In this document: piece by piece, positions 8,636 to 17,237 of the stretch
Numbering within the stretch: the first letter of the stretch is position 1
Layout: every line of letters starts with the position of its first letter
Origin: Limnomonas spitsbergensis
Taxonomy: Eukaryota > Chlorophyta > Chlorophyceae > Chlamydomonadales
Direction of reading: 5' to 3'
NCBI GenBank assembly: GCA_037349105.1
Contig: JAYJMM010000030.1
Coordinates: 496,001 to 560,000, forward strand
Length of the DNA stretch: 64,000 bases
Position numbers and translations under genes: made by a program
Notes under the pieces: model-generated
Database searches by the model: none
Seen by the model: only the letters and a program-made list of their open reading frames with translations
What the model was told of the DNA's origin: nothing

Positions 8636-10569
8636 GACCATGCCTTCAGGCTTGGCGTCTCCCCCTCCTCGTTCATCTGTACCCCTGCGTCGACCATGTT
8701 GACATCGAATCTCGGTGCGTTTGCCTTGACGAGTTCTAGCAGTTTTTTCCACGTCCCCCCTTTCTTCCTGGCTTCCTCCGCGTACTTCCTCCCTTCCTCT
8801 TCTTCGTTTTTTTCATCCTTTTCTTCCCTTCCCCTCTTCTTCTCCCCTCCGTTCCATCTTAGTTCTGCGCTGAAGAAGTGGTACGCGCTCTCGTTGACCA
8901 TTTTCTTCATGGTCTTGTCTCCTTCTTCTCTTCTGTCCAAGTGTTGTTCCTCGAGTCCCTTGACCATTTTTGCAAACATGTACTTCCCCGCTTTGATCGC
9001 TTCCTCGCTTGCTACTTCTTCCTGTTTGAACGCCACTTCTGCCAGTATCCTTCCCTCGTTTGAGATTAGGTCTTTCGCGTTCTGTACTAGCTCCATGCAC
9101 TCCTCTCGATCCGCTGTCTTTCCTACCATTCCGTCTACGCAGCATATTCCCTTGTCTTCTCCCGCGTAGACTGATTCTAGCAGATCTGATCCTCTTGTGT
9201 GGTGGAATTGTACGTCCTTGATTATTTTCACCATTTGTCCTTCTCCTCCCTCTCCTCCCTCTCCTTTGATTGTCTTGTCTATCTGGTAGCTCCCTGCCGC
9301 TACGTTGTACCTCGCCCCGTAGGCCGTTGGCACCCTCTGCATGACATTTTTGTCTTGCCCGTGTCTCGCCATCAGCTTTGCAAAGTTTTTGAGTCCAACG
9401 TACGGCATGTATCCGCTTTCGTCTTTTTGATTTCCTCTGTCCAGTCCCTCTATCGCGTGTACTATCATGAAGAGCACGTCCAGCATCCCTCCCCTTATCC
9501 CATCTACCTTGTGAGGGAAGTCGCATATCATTGTCCTTGAGTGTGTCACCGGCGTCGTCTTTGCCTTTGGGCACACGCTTGTCATGAGCAGCGGCGGTCC
9601 TCCTTGTTCTCTTTTTCCGTGCTCCGGCTTTCCTTTCATCATCATGTCGAAGCATCTTGCGAACCACGGCACCTGTATCTTCCTCTTGTCTTTCATCTCA
9701 ACGTTGATTAGGAACATGCATGCTCTGGCGTGCATTGTTATCTCTCCCACTCTGCTCGCTTGGCACATTACGCTCACGAGGAAGAACAGTACCCCTACCT
9801 TTGTCATGACCTGTTGCTTGGCCCTGATTGACCCTTTGATCTTCTTGTCCCCGCATATCTCTTCTTCTGGCTTTTCTTCTGCCATTTTCCCTAGCAGGCA
9901 GACCAGCGACGCGAATACGATCTGCATCGTCTGTACCCATACAAATGTCGGCCCTCCTCTTCCCACCTCTTCGTTCTTTGCCGCATCCTCGTAATCCTTG
10001 ATTTCCTTCCTTCCTGCTTTCCCATAGAACGGGTTGTAGCAGTCGACCCTGATTTGACCGTTTTTGACTTGAACCTCCTTGTTTCTCTTTGCGTTATTAT
10101 CCTCATCGTCCCTGTTTAGATCTCTTCCCATGAGATGGAGCCCTCTCTTGGCCGCATCTATGTCGAACCCGCATGTGATTCTTTCTCCTTCTGTGTCCTC
10201 CAATACGAATAGGTGTGATATGTCTTCCATCTGCACTCCGAATAGGTCTACTTGCGTGAGTCCTTTTTTCTTCTTGTCCTCGTTGACTAGCTTGATCATC
10301 TTGACCGCTTCCTGATACTCGAATGCCACCTTTTCCGCTCTCTTTTCGTACTTGCTCGTCCACGGGTTGTCCCCCTTTTCATCCTTGAAAGCCGTCTCTT
10401 CCTTGACCCTTTTGCATGTCTCTTCAAACTCTCTCTTCCACGCCATCCCTGGATTCTCCTTGCTCCTTGTCATGTGCCCTAGGATTGAGTGTGCTGCATA
10501 TACCAACCTTGTCCTCATCGTGTCCGTGTGCAGTCCGTCTTTGATTTGTTTACTTCGGAATTTCTCCAT
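8626..10569 (-). CDS. cassette protein A, paralogue of the next gene, unknown function
   Basis: A 647-residue protein, ATG at 10569, rich in Lys/Glu, with a charged coiled C-terminus. It shares with the gene at 10783-12489 the blocks EVGRGGP, a hydrophobic helix FFLVSVM, ARACMFLINV, QVPWFARCFDMM, GIRGGMLDVLFMI and YGARYNV. No DDE, HUH or zinc motif was seen. The ASRVGEI segment faintly recalls the first-arginine region of tyrosine recombinases, but no convincing HxxR or Tyr follows, so this is speculation. It lies within palindrome-bounded inverted repeats together with its paralogue, so it could belong to the mobility machinery of that cassette. Codon use and orientation match its neighbour. 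Confidence 0.7.
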   Translation of the reverse strand: MEKFRSKQIKDGLHTDTMRTRLVYAAHSILGHMTRSKENPGMAWKREFEETCKRVKEETAFKDEKGDNPWTSKYEKRAEKVAFEYQEAVKMIKLVNEDKKKKGLTQVDLFGVQMEDISHLFVLEDTEGERITCGFDIDAAKRGLHLMGRDLNRDDEDNNAKRNKEVQVKNGQIRVDCYNPFYGKAGRKEIKDYEDAAKNEEVGRGGPTFVWVQTMQIVFASLVCLLGKMAEEKPEEEICGDKKIKGSIRAKQQVMTKVGVLFFLVSVMCQASRVGEITMHARACMFLINVEMKDKRKIQVPWFARCFDMMMKGKPEHGKREQGGPPLLMTSVCPKAKTTPVTHSRTMICDFPHKVDGIRGGMLDVLFMIVHAIEGLDRGNQKDESGYMPYVGLKNFAKLMARHGQDKNVMQRVPTAYGARYNVAAGSYQIDKTIKGEGGEGGEGQMVKIIKDVQFHHTRGSDLLESVYAGEDKGICCVDGMVGKTADREECMELVQNAKDLISNEGRILAEVAFKQEEVASEEAIKAGKYMFAKMVKGLEEQHLDRREEGDKTMKKMVNESAYHFFSAELRWNGGEKKRGREEKDEKNEEEEGRKYAEEARKKGGTWKKLLELVKANAPRFDVNMVDAGVQMNEEGETPSLKAWSHF

Positions 10570-10782
10570 TTTTGTTTTTTCCTTTCTCTGACAAATCTGT
10601 CTCTCTCTTCTTCCCTGACGTCAATTTGTTCGACTTTGGAATTTCGTCCCGTACACGCATTTTACAATTGAAAACAAGTATTCAAGTGTCAGTATTTTCG
10701 AAAACACGAATGAATCCGTGTCAAATTGTCAACTTGTGAAGCCAATGAATCCACTGCTAATCTGATTTTATTATTTTCGGAA
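10570..10782. other. A/T-rich spacer between the paralogous genes
   Basis: 213 bases, pyrimidine-rich close to the 10569 start, then A/T-rich. No palindrome of the GCACTTTT type is present here, so the two paralogues sit in one bracket rather than in two. ACAAATTGAC near 10625 on the minus strand weakly resembles the mimivirus-type AAAATTGA early element. Confidence 0.3.
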
Positions 10783-12489
10783 CTATCCCTGAAATTGCGG
10801 TTCGTTTGCCTCCACGAGATCGTAGAGTTGTCCCCACGTCCTCGCTCTTTTCCTCGCTTCCTCCGCGTAGTTGTCTGCTTTTGACTTTTCCTCCTCTCCG
10901 ATCGGCCTCTGTTTGTTTAGCAGTTCTCCGAATGCTTCGCACGTGTCTCCTTTATCGTTTTCTCTTCCCTCCTTTTTCGCCCTCCTTAGCTCTATTACCA
11001 TCCTTTCCATCATGTTCACCGCCGCGTCGCTTGCCTCCTTTGACGCAAACTCTGTGTGTCCTACCGCGACTCCTTCTAGTATTTCCTTTTCCTTCCACAG
11101 CGTGTGTGCGTTGATTAGGATTTCCTCGCTCTGCGTTGCCGTCATGATCTCTTCCTCTTGTCGTCTCTCTGCATCTACTGCTGCGTAGCATTCCTTCTTG
11201 TACTTTGTCTGTCCCTGTAACCCGAATATCTGGTTCACCATTGTCTCCATGTCCTCTTCCACTCCTCTCGGCCTTGCTGTGTTCCTGTTTACCTGCCTGC
11301 ATCCCCTCTCTACGTCGTACCTTGCTCCGTCCGGCGTTGGTCCCATTGTCTTCTTGTCCTTGTTTTCCTCTTGGTACTGTCCGTGTACGTTGAGCAAACT
11401 GCTCATGGCCTTGACTTCCCCTATGTACGGCAACTCTGTGTCTGTTCCTAGCCCTACGACCGCGTGTCTTATCATGAAGAGCACGTCCAGCATCCCTCCC
11501 CTGATCCCGTTGATCTCTGTTGGGACGTCGCATATGTATGCTGTCGTATTGCGCAGCACTGTTCTCATGAGCAATGGCGCCTTCCTTCCGCTGGTGTCTA
11601 CTCGCTTTCCGTGCATCATGTCGAAGCATCTCGCGAACCACGGCACCTGTCTCTTCTCCCCGTCTTCCTCCTGTACGTTGACTAGGAGCATGCACGCTCT
11701 CGCTACGTACGCAATGTCGTATCCTCTCGCGACCTGCGCCATTACGCTGACTAGGAAGAGGAGTACCTTGACCTTGTTCATCACCCTTGTCGCGATTGTC
11801 GTGTCTTCTTCGTGTTTCCTTGCCCTGTGTTTCCTTTGTCCCTTTTCTCCTGGCGGGCCTTTGATGAGGAGGATCATGTCTGCATACACTCTCTGCACCG
11901 TCTGTATCCACACGAGCAACGGCCCGCCTCTCCCCACTTCAAATGTCATCTTCTTGAACCTCGCGACCTCCTCCTTGCTTGCGGCTTGCATGAGCGGGTT
12001 GCACGCGTTGTACCTGACTGGTTTCTGCTTCTCGTCCGCTCTCTCTTCCCATCTCTCGTCTTCCCTTAGGATTCTTCCCAGGTACCTGAATCCTAGCCTT
12101 GCCGCCTCTACGTCGAAACCTTCGCCCAGGAATGGCGATATGTCGCAGAAGTCCACTACGAATGCGCTTTTCTCCATTCCCACGTTGGCCTCGTTGATCA
12201 TGCGCATCAATTTCATCAAGGCCATGTACCCTTTCACTGCAGCATCCACGTTCTGGTACTGGTCGTACGCTCCGTTTTGATTTCGCTGGATTGATACCTC
12301 TGCCGCCTTCAGGTGCTTGACCATCGCCTCCTTGACACTCGAACGGATGTTTGGCTCCGACAGCCTCTTGTGGAATTCCATGTACACCTTTGGATACACG
12401 TAGATCGCGAGCGTCACCATTTCGTCCGCCTGCTTCCGCGTGTAGATTTTCGTGTTATCGACCATGTGTTCTCTCTTGTTGTTCGCCAT
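10783..12489 (-). CDS. cassette protein B, paralogue of protein A
   Basis: A 568-residue protein starting at ATG 12489 (MANNKREHMVD). The open frame extends to 12699, but that extension is the palindrome plus a fragment of another gene. It aligns with protein A through FFLVSVM/LLFLVSVM, ARACMLLVNV, QVPWFARCFDMM and NGIRGGMLDVLFMI, then GARYDVE. The C-terminus ends EEARKRARTWGQLYDLVEANEPQF, matching the protein A tail EEARKKGGTWKKLLELVKANAPRF. Function unknown. The pair is probably an old tandem duplication, since identity is limited to blocks while the domain order is kept. Confidence 0.7.
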   Translation of the reverse strand: MANNKREHMVDNTKIYTRKQADEMVTLAIYVYPKVYMEFHKRLSEPNIRSSVKEAMVKHLKAAEVSIQRNQNGAYDQYQNVDAAVKGYMALMKLMRMINEANVGMEKSAFVVDFCDISPFLGEGFDVEAARLGFRYLGRILREDERWEERADEKQKPVRYNACNPLMQAASKEEVARFKKMTFEVGRGGPLLVWIQTVQRVYADMILLIKGPPGEKGQRKHRARKHEEDTTIATRVMNKVKVLLFLVSVMAQVARGYDIAYVARACMLLVNVQEEDGEKRQVPWFARCFDMMHGKRVDTSGRKAPLLMRTVLRNTTAYICDVPTEINGIRGGMLDVLFMIRHAVVGLGTDTELPYIGEVKAMSSLLNVHGQYQEENKDKKTMGPTPDGARYDVERGCRQVNRNTARPRGVEEDMETMVNQIFGLQGQTKYKKECYAAVDAERRQEEEIMTATQSEEILINAHTLWKEKEILEGVAVGHTEFASKEASDAAVNMMERMVIELRRAKKEGRENDKGDTCEAFGELLNKQRPIGEEEKSKADNYAEEARKRARTWGQLYDLVEANEPQFQG

Positions 12490-12551
12490 TTTTGGAGTGT
12501 TCTTACCCTGGAAAGACTGCATCCAACATGTGTCAATTTTCTCTTTCCTTC

Positions 12552-12590
12552 CACTTTTAAAAAAAGTGCACAAAACAGCCTGCGGCGCGG
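12552..12590. repeat. right inverted terminal repeat of the two-gene cassette
   Basis: CACTTTTaaaAAAAGTG (12552-12568), then CACAAAACAG and CCTGCGGCGCGG. On the other strand this reads as the same CGCCGCAGG + TTTTG + palindrome composite seen at 8599-8635. The immediate right flank (CACTTCAAACTCAGCACAG) matches the sequence beside the hairpin at 60082. Confidence 0.75.
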
Positions 12591-12591
12591 G

Positions 12592-12675
12592 CACTTCAAA
12601 CTCAGCACAGAGCCTCTTCCTGCACACGTCGTACTCGGGGCACGCGATGGCTTTGCGCCGTCGCCTCTGGATCAT
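12592..12675 (-). pseudogene. 3' fragment of a gene like the one at 60090-61079
   Basis: The minus strand encodes IQRRRRKAIACPEYDVCRKR LCAEFE, nearly identical to the C-terminus of the 329-residue protein at 60090-61079. Only the last ~30 codons are present. It is bounded on the right by an IS5-like transposase fragment and on the left by the cassette terminal repeat. Confidence 0.8.
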
Positions 12676-12799
12676 CGAACATTTCTTTGGGATGATCAAA
12701 CGTTGGAAACGGATACGAAATCGAGCGGATGGGCTTGTCTGTCATTATAAATCATTTTGGCTCCTTGCGCTTGCAAGAATGACGTTCAAGAAATTATGA
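12673..12799 (+). pseudogene. IS4/IS5-like transposase C-terminal fragment
   Basis: Encodes IEHFFGMIKRWKRIRNRADG and ALARMTFKKL, the same DDE-transposase C-terminus as at 53120-53250. The sequence then continues into the element's 3' non-coding end (ACTTGATTGGAGAACACG, ~12820), which recurs at 59785 and inverted near 31770. Confidence 0.8.
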
Positions 12800-13062
12800 A
12801 ATTACCATTCTTAGTTTTTACTTGATTGGAGAACACGTTTTGATAGCTATATGCACTTTCAGACTCACACTCTTGCACTCGCCGAACACCCAATTCTGTT
12901 TTTGCGTGCATCATTTGTGCATCATTTGTTCAAAGAAGATCAACCCCCGCGCCATCTCTGACATTTCAACTTCTGACGCGGTGTTCAGCGAGTCTGAGAT
13001 GCCTGCCACAAACACATCCACATCCATGAAAGGCGTGGGGAGCCACTCGTTTGGATATAGGG
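12800..13062. other. transposon-end remnant and leader, no gene seen
   Basis: Contains the IS5-like element's 3' end up to ~12860 and the string CACACTCTTGCACTCGCCG, which also occurs at ~59186. Short frames only. Confidence 0.4.
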
Positions 13063-13773
13063 CTTCCTTCGCTTCCTTCGCTTCCTTCGCTTCCTTCGCT
13101 TCCTTCGCTTCCTTCGCTTCCTTCGCTTCCTTCGCTTCCTTCGCTTCCTTCGCTTCCTTCGCTTCCTTCGCTTCCTTCGCTTCCTTCGCTTCCTTCGCTT
13201 CCTTCGCTTCCTTCGCTTCCTTCGCTTCCTTCGCTTCCTTCGCTTCCTTCGCTTCCTTCGCTTCCTTCGCTTCCTTCGCTTCCTTCGCTTCCTTCGCTTC
13301 CTTCGCTTCCTTCGCTTCCTTCGCTTCCTTCGCTTCCTTCGCTTCCTTCGCTTCCTTCGCTTCCTTCGCTTCCTTCGCTTCCTTCGCTTCCTTCGCTTCC
13401 TTCGCTTCCTTCGCTTCCTTCGCTTCCTTCGCTTCCTTCGCTTCCTTCGCTTCCTTCGCTTCCTTCGCTTCCTTCGCTTCCTTCGGAAGAGGAGCTTTGA
13501 GTACCGCCTCGATGTCAATATTTTCGACCGCGCGGACTGGGAAAAAAATAAGGATTGTTTGCGAGGGTTCCTTTCCAGTCGGTACTGCTTTGAGCAGTAA
13601 AAACGCTCACCGAGCTTTCTCAAACATTGCCTCTTGTCCAACCCGTGCTTTTGCATCAGCTTTTCACAGAGGGTTGTGATCATCAAGTCCATGGCTGCAA
13701 CATTTTCGACACAGCTTTCGGCTTTCATGGATGACGACCTTGCGGTATTCTTTCGCTTTTGAAAGAGAGCCAT
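12985..13773 (-). CDS. hypothetical protein with Arg/Lys repeat
   Basis: A 262-residue frame from ATG 13773. The first ~90 residues are non-repetitive (MALFQKRKNTARSSSMKAESC, then MITTLCEKLMQKHGLDKRQC and a short LGERFYCSKQYR). The remainder is an Arg-Lys-Arg repeat encoded by the (GCTTCCTTC)n tract. The complementary strand also has an open Ala-Ser-Phe frame through the repeat, so openness of the repeat is not evidence for coding. The unique N-terminal part could be a real small gene into which the repeat has expanded. Confidence 0.35.
   Translation of the reverse strand: MALFQKRKNTARSSSMKAESCVENVAAMDLMITTLCEKLMQKHGLDKRQCLRKLGERFYCSKQYRLERNPRKQSLFFSQSARSKILTSRRYSKLLFRRKRRKRRKRRKRRKRRKRRKRRKRRKRRKRRKRRKRRKRRKRRKRRKRRKRRKRRKRRKRRKRRKRRKRRKRRKRRKRRKRRKRRKRRKRRKRRKRRKRRKRRKRRKRRKRRKRRKRRKRRKRRKRRKRRKRRKRRKRRKPYIQTSGSPRLSWMWMCLWQASQTR
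13063..13485. repeat. (GCTTCCTTC)n minisatellite, about 47 copies
   Basis: A perfect or near-perfect 9-bp tandem repeat for about 420 bases. All frames are open on both strands because the unit is a multiple of three and contains no stop. The homogeneity indicates recent slippage expansion. Confidence 0.97.
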
Positions 13774-13842
13774 TTTTATGCCAAAACACCGATTTGCGAG
13801 GTTTTTGTGTATTTGGTATTCATGTCAAACCCTACTTTACTG

Positions 13843-13856
13843 TAGGGTCCAAGGTT
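13843..13856 (+). repeat. 14-bp direct repeat flanking the 900-residue Fanzor, left copy
   Basis: TAGGGTCCAAGGTT, repeated at 16920-16933 on the far side of the Fanzor gene. The pair could mark element ends or a target duplication. Confidence 0.5.
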
Positions 13857-13886
13857 TCTACTTTGAGCATACACTAGGTCCTAACT

Positions 13887-14040
13887 GTAATGGAACACCC
13901 CATAGAATGGTCGACCACGACACGCATCCTATCAAGAGTTCAAAAACAACCATCACTCGTGTGTACGGTAGTGGACCCTCCCCACATACCATGGTACCCC
14001 TTTAAATAAGGTCATTGATGAAAGTCATCTCAGGGTCCAC
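13887..14040 (-). ncRNA. structured 3' end of the 900-residue Fanzor, guide-RNA candidate
   Basis: Downstream of the Fanzor stop is a non-coding segment with an outer 9-bp stem (GTGGACCCT 13971-13979 with AGGGTCCAC 14032-14040). Inside it are the palindrome TACCATGGTA (13988-13997) and the hairpin GATGAaagTCATC (14017-14029). The whole segment is preserved exactly in the inverted partial copy at ~19070-19225. TnpB and Fanzor guide RNAs are known to overlap the 3' end of the nuclease gene. Transcription is inferred, not shown. Confidence 0.45.
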
Positions 14041-16732
14041 CGCCGACAGCCAATTGCTGCATGTCATCTGCTTTTTTTCTCCTACAGAACGGTGCCGGTT
14101 TCTTCTTGTCTCCGTTCATAAATCGATAAGCAGCGAGCCTCGCAATGCAACCAGCCGCAGACGGATCCCTTCCAAAGTATGTGCGCGTACTTGGCAAGTA
14201 GCGCAACCCTCGGATTTCTTGGTAATGTCCTTGGTATTTCTTCTCCTTCTCTTCCTCCTCCATCGCTTCTTGTGACGGAGTCTCGTCGCACCTCGTCGCA
14301 CGTTCCTCCCCTCCCCTGCAGCGCCTGTTCCTCTCGATCGCCTTCCTCCACATCTCCTTGACTGCCTCGGCGTCTCCCGGCTCGACGCACGGCATCCATT
14401 TTGCGCCCGTGCTCCCGAGGCGTCCTCCAGGTTTCATGTACACGGCGTGCTTGACCTCCCCCGTAGCGTAGTCGTACTTGGTCGATCCATACTCGTCCTG
14501 GACGATGCACCGATCTCCAAAGATGCGGGCAGCTGCTGCGTACGCGCCCGTCGTAGGGACCGAGACCTGGTTCTTCCCCGTTTTACCCATCGCCAGGCCG
14601 GCTGAGCCGTAGGCGAGCATGATGGTCGCGTCCGGGAAGATGCGCTTGATGTCCGAGTCGACTCCGGAGAAGAATTTGTCGAGGACGCTCCGCTTGCCGA
14701 TGTAGCGTCGGAGGTTGGCCCGCGACTCTCCCCGTCTGAGAGCGAGCGACCACCAGAGGTCGGAGATGGCCAGGTACTGGCCGAGGTAGCTCTCCACGGC
14801 GGCGAGGGAGAGAGTCTTGAGTGAGGACGTCCTGCCCATCTCTTGCCAAGACTCCTTGAGGCTCTTGAATCGCCTGTTCTTCTTCGCGTCCTCGCCCTTG
14901 ATCCCGCTCCGGGTCCGGTACTCGGCGCCAGACAACGACCACCTGTGTTCCCGCACCTTTTTCGGGTTCACCGTCCCCCTGTGCATCGCCTCGGGGTAAT
15001 TCTCGCGATCTTCCTTGTTGAGGACGTAGGTGATGCTCGCAATGTCACGGGTTCCGGGATCGTCGCCGGCAAAGAGCTTCTTGCCGCCGCCCTTGACGCG
15101 GACGAGGCACGAAAGGTTCCTGTCGTAGTCCTCGTCGGGCGTCTGGCTGTCGGACGCTTTCTTCTTGGACGCCTTGGTGGCCGCCGAGACCTTCTTCTCG
15201 ACGAGGATGATCTTGGAGTACTGGACGGAGGCAGACACGCCGTCCGTCATCATCGAGCAGTCAAAGGTCCAATCTCGCCTCCTTCCGTCGTTTTTGAACA
15301 GCAACGAAACGAGGCGGGACTGACGATCCAGGTACCTGGCATAGTCGTTGGCCATGGCGACGTAATCCGGCTCGGACTTTCTGGCCTCCAAGTCCCTTCG
15401 CCAGGCGACCTTGAGCTCGGATTCCGCCTTCTCCCAAGCCTCGAGGCTCGGGGACTTCTTCTCGGGCTTGGGCATCGGGTTCTTGAACCGCTTTGGGAGG
15501 AGCTTCTCGGGGTTGCGTAGGTCCTTCCTCCTGAGCCGTGAAGCCAGCGCCTTGTACTCGGAGATGAGCGTCCCGGTCTTGGAGTCGAGCGGGCTCTCGG
15601 CAAAGACTCTGAGGGCGATGACGGTGAGGATCTTCCGATCGAGCCTGACGTGCGCCCTCGAGACGGAGAAGACGGGAGAGAGCTTGATGCCGCGTTGCCC
15701 GAGCGCGTGGAGCCTCTCGAGCATCCAGCAGTTGAAGAGGAAGGCGGTGTCGAAATGTCGCGTCTTGGTATCCTTGAGGTAGTCGTCGAAAAGATAAGAG
15801 TCTCCGGTGAGACCGAGTCTTCGACGAGCTTCCGCCACGAAGGAGATGACGTCGGGATGCCAATTGGACCCGGGGTCGTACTCGGGTGCGGACATGCCTC
15901 GAAGCTTGCGCATGACGTCGCTGACCGAGACCGAAGCCCCGCTCTGCGTCTTGGACTTCCAGCTTGCAGCACGGAGGGTCGATTTGGCGAGTCTGGTCAG
16001 AGTGGGCACCAGCGTCAGGTAGGCGTTGTTGATGACTTGGGTCTTGAGCGTCCGTGCGGCGTACCCGAGGACTTGGTCGCTGATAGCGGCCAACTCTGGC
16101 CCGAACGACTCGCCCCCGAAAGCAAAGTACCTCGATTTTGCCTCGCCCGGAGACAAGAAGGCGACGACGACGGCCTCTCCTTCGACACGGAGACGGACGC
16201 GGACGGGTACTGGGTTTTGAGACAACCCGGGACCATCTACGCCGACATCCTCTTGCTCGTCGTCGCTTCCGATGTCGTCTTGACCGCCGTCGAGACCCCC
16301 CTCCTCCTCAGCCGCTTCTTCTTCTTCAGCTGCTGCTCCCTCCTCTTCGTGACCTCTTGGCAAAGGCACCACGCCCACATCAGCCTTGAATCGCATCCAG
16401 TTCTTCCAGTACGTGTCCTTCTGGTGGTACAGGTCTGGGATCTCGTCGCCGCGCGCGTACAGGTCGATCAAGTGGTACAAGATGGACAGCGATGCAGAAC
16501 GCAACATCTTGGAAACGGTGCACACGAGGGGCTCGATGACGTCTTGGAGTCTCCTGTACTGCTCCGGTGACAAGTCGAACGCGCTCCGAAGCCCCATCTT
16601 GACCACTGTCAACGTCTTCTTCTCTTCACGCTCGTCCTTGCGTGATACTCCTTGGCACGAGGATGAAGACGGGCTGACGACATCGAACGAATTGACGAGG
16701 CAGCGTTTCACGACTGGGGTTGTCAATGACAT
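14030..16732 (-). CDS. Fanzor (eukaryotic TnpB-like) nuclease without visible zinc ribbon
   Basis: A 900-residue protein from ATG 16732. The C-terminal RuvC set fits Fanzor. Asp558 lies in FAGDDPGTRDIAS. Glu747 lies in IVQDEYGSTKYDY, corresponding to the family's VDEYRTSK region. Asp856 lies in FGRDPSAAGCIARL, followed by the KKPAPF tail. The four cysteines normally following the DEYRTSK motif are not visible: the segment between Glu747 and Asp856 has a basic, charged insert instead. Residues ~128-165 are an acidic low-complexity region. Fanzors are RNA-guided DNA nucleases carried by transposons (family knowledge). A 14-bp direct repeat flanks the gene. No transposase lies alongside, so mobilisation would be in trans. 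Confidence 0.8.
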   Translation of the reverse strand: MSLTTPVVKRCLVNSFDVVSPSSSSCQGVSRKDEREEKKTLTVVKMGLRSAFDLSPEQYRRLQDVIEPLVCTVSKMLRSASLSILYHLIDLYARGDEIPDLYHQKDTYWKNWMRFKADVGVVPLPRGHEEEGAAAEEEEAAEEEGGLDGGQDDIGSDDEQEDVGVDGPGLSQNPVPVRVRLRVEGEAVVVAFLSPGEAKSRYFAFGGESFGPELAAISDQVLGYAARTLKTQVINNAYLTLVPTLTRLAKSTLRAASWKSKTQSGASVSVSDVMRKLRGMSAPEYDPGSNWHPDVISFVAEARRRLGLTGDSYLFDDYLKDTKTRHFDTAFLFNCWMLERLHALGQRGIKLSPVFSVSRAHVRLDRKILTVIALRVFAESPLDSKTGTLISEYKALASRLRRKDLRNPEKLLPKRFKNPMPKPEKKSPSLEAWEKAESELKVAWRRDLEARKSEPDYVAMANDYARYLDRQSRLVSLLFKNDGRRRDWTFDCSMMTDGVSASVQYSKIILVEKKVSAATKASKKKASDSQTPDEDYDRNLSCLVRVKGGGKKLFAGDDPGTRDIASITYVLNKEDRENYPEAMHRGTVNPKKVREHRWSLSGAEYRTRSGIKGEDAKKNRRFKSLKESWQEMGRTSSLKTLSLAAVESYLGQYLAISDLWWSLALRRGESRANLRRYIGKRSVLDKFFSGVDSDIKRIFPDATIMLAYGSAGLAMGKTGKNQVSVPTTGAYAAAARIFGDRCIVQDEYGSTKYDYATGEVKHAVYMKPGGRLGSTGAKWMPCVEPGDAEAVKEMWRKAIERNRRCRGGEERATRCDETPSQEAMEEEEKEKKYQGHYQEIRGLRYLPSTRTYFGRDPSAAGCIARLAAYRFMNGDKKKPAPFCRRKKADDMQQLAVGGGP

Positions 16733-17237
16733 GTGTTGGTTGGTTTGCTATGAAGTTAAACCCTTATGATTTTTTTTGCGAGCACAGATGCTGCGCTCAT
16801 TGACCATTTGTGTTGTCAAAGCCTTACATTCGGATGATCGCTCAAATACTTTGAGAGAATGAACGAGTCCAAAAAAAACATGATGGAACCGCTGTTCCTT
16901 TCTATGTCAGGTTCGAGCATAGGGTCCAAGGTTCCGAACCCTTGACCAACATCATTGTAATGCGATCCGTCCTCAACGCGCCCGGATCACCTCCGAGACC
17001 CACACCGCTTTCGCATCGTTCTTTCAAATTCAACCTGTCCGCGCTTGAAACAAACCTGCAACCGAAAATGAAAACGCACGCACGCACGCACGCACGCACG
17101 CACTCACGCACGCACGCACGCACACACGCACGCACGCACGCACTCACGCACGCACGCACGCACACACGCACGCACGCACGCACACACAATCTCTCGCCTC
17201 CCTCTCCCGAAATCTCTATTTCTTCGCAGAACTCTGC
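16733..17237. other. Fanzor flank and GCAC microsatellite, no gene seen
   Basis: Holds the right copy of TAGGGTCCAAGGTT (16920-16933). It also holds a 38-bp segment starting TGATGGAACCGCTGTTC (16881) that recurs at 18701 and, inverted, near 52135. A (GCAC)n run at 17078-17186 is interrupted by ACTC and ACAC units. No convincing coding frame. Confidence 0.6.
17078..17186. repeat. (GCAC)n microsatellite
   Basis: About 27 tetranucleotide units with periodic variants (actc, acac), giving a higher-order period of about 28-32 bases. Confidence 0.95.

Noticed and set aside
8626..12489. Tyrosine recombinase assignment for the paralogous pair
   Set aside because: Only a faint first-arginine-like segment was seen, and the HxxR and tyrosine motifs could not be placed in both proteins. 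They are left as unknown.
15250..16570. Long plus- and minus-strand frames of 200-306 residues opposite the 900-residue Fanzor
   Set aside because: High GC content gives long shadow frames. The Fanzor frame contains the RuvC motifs.
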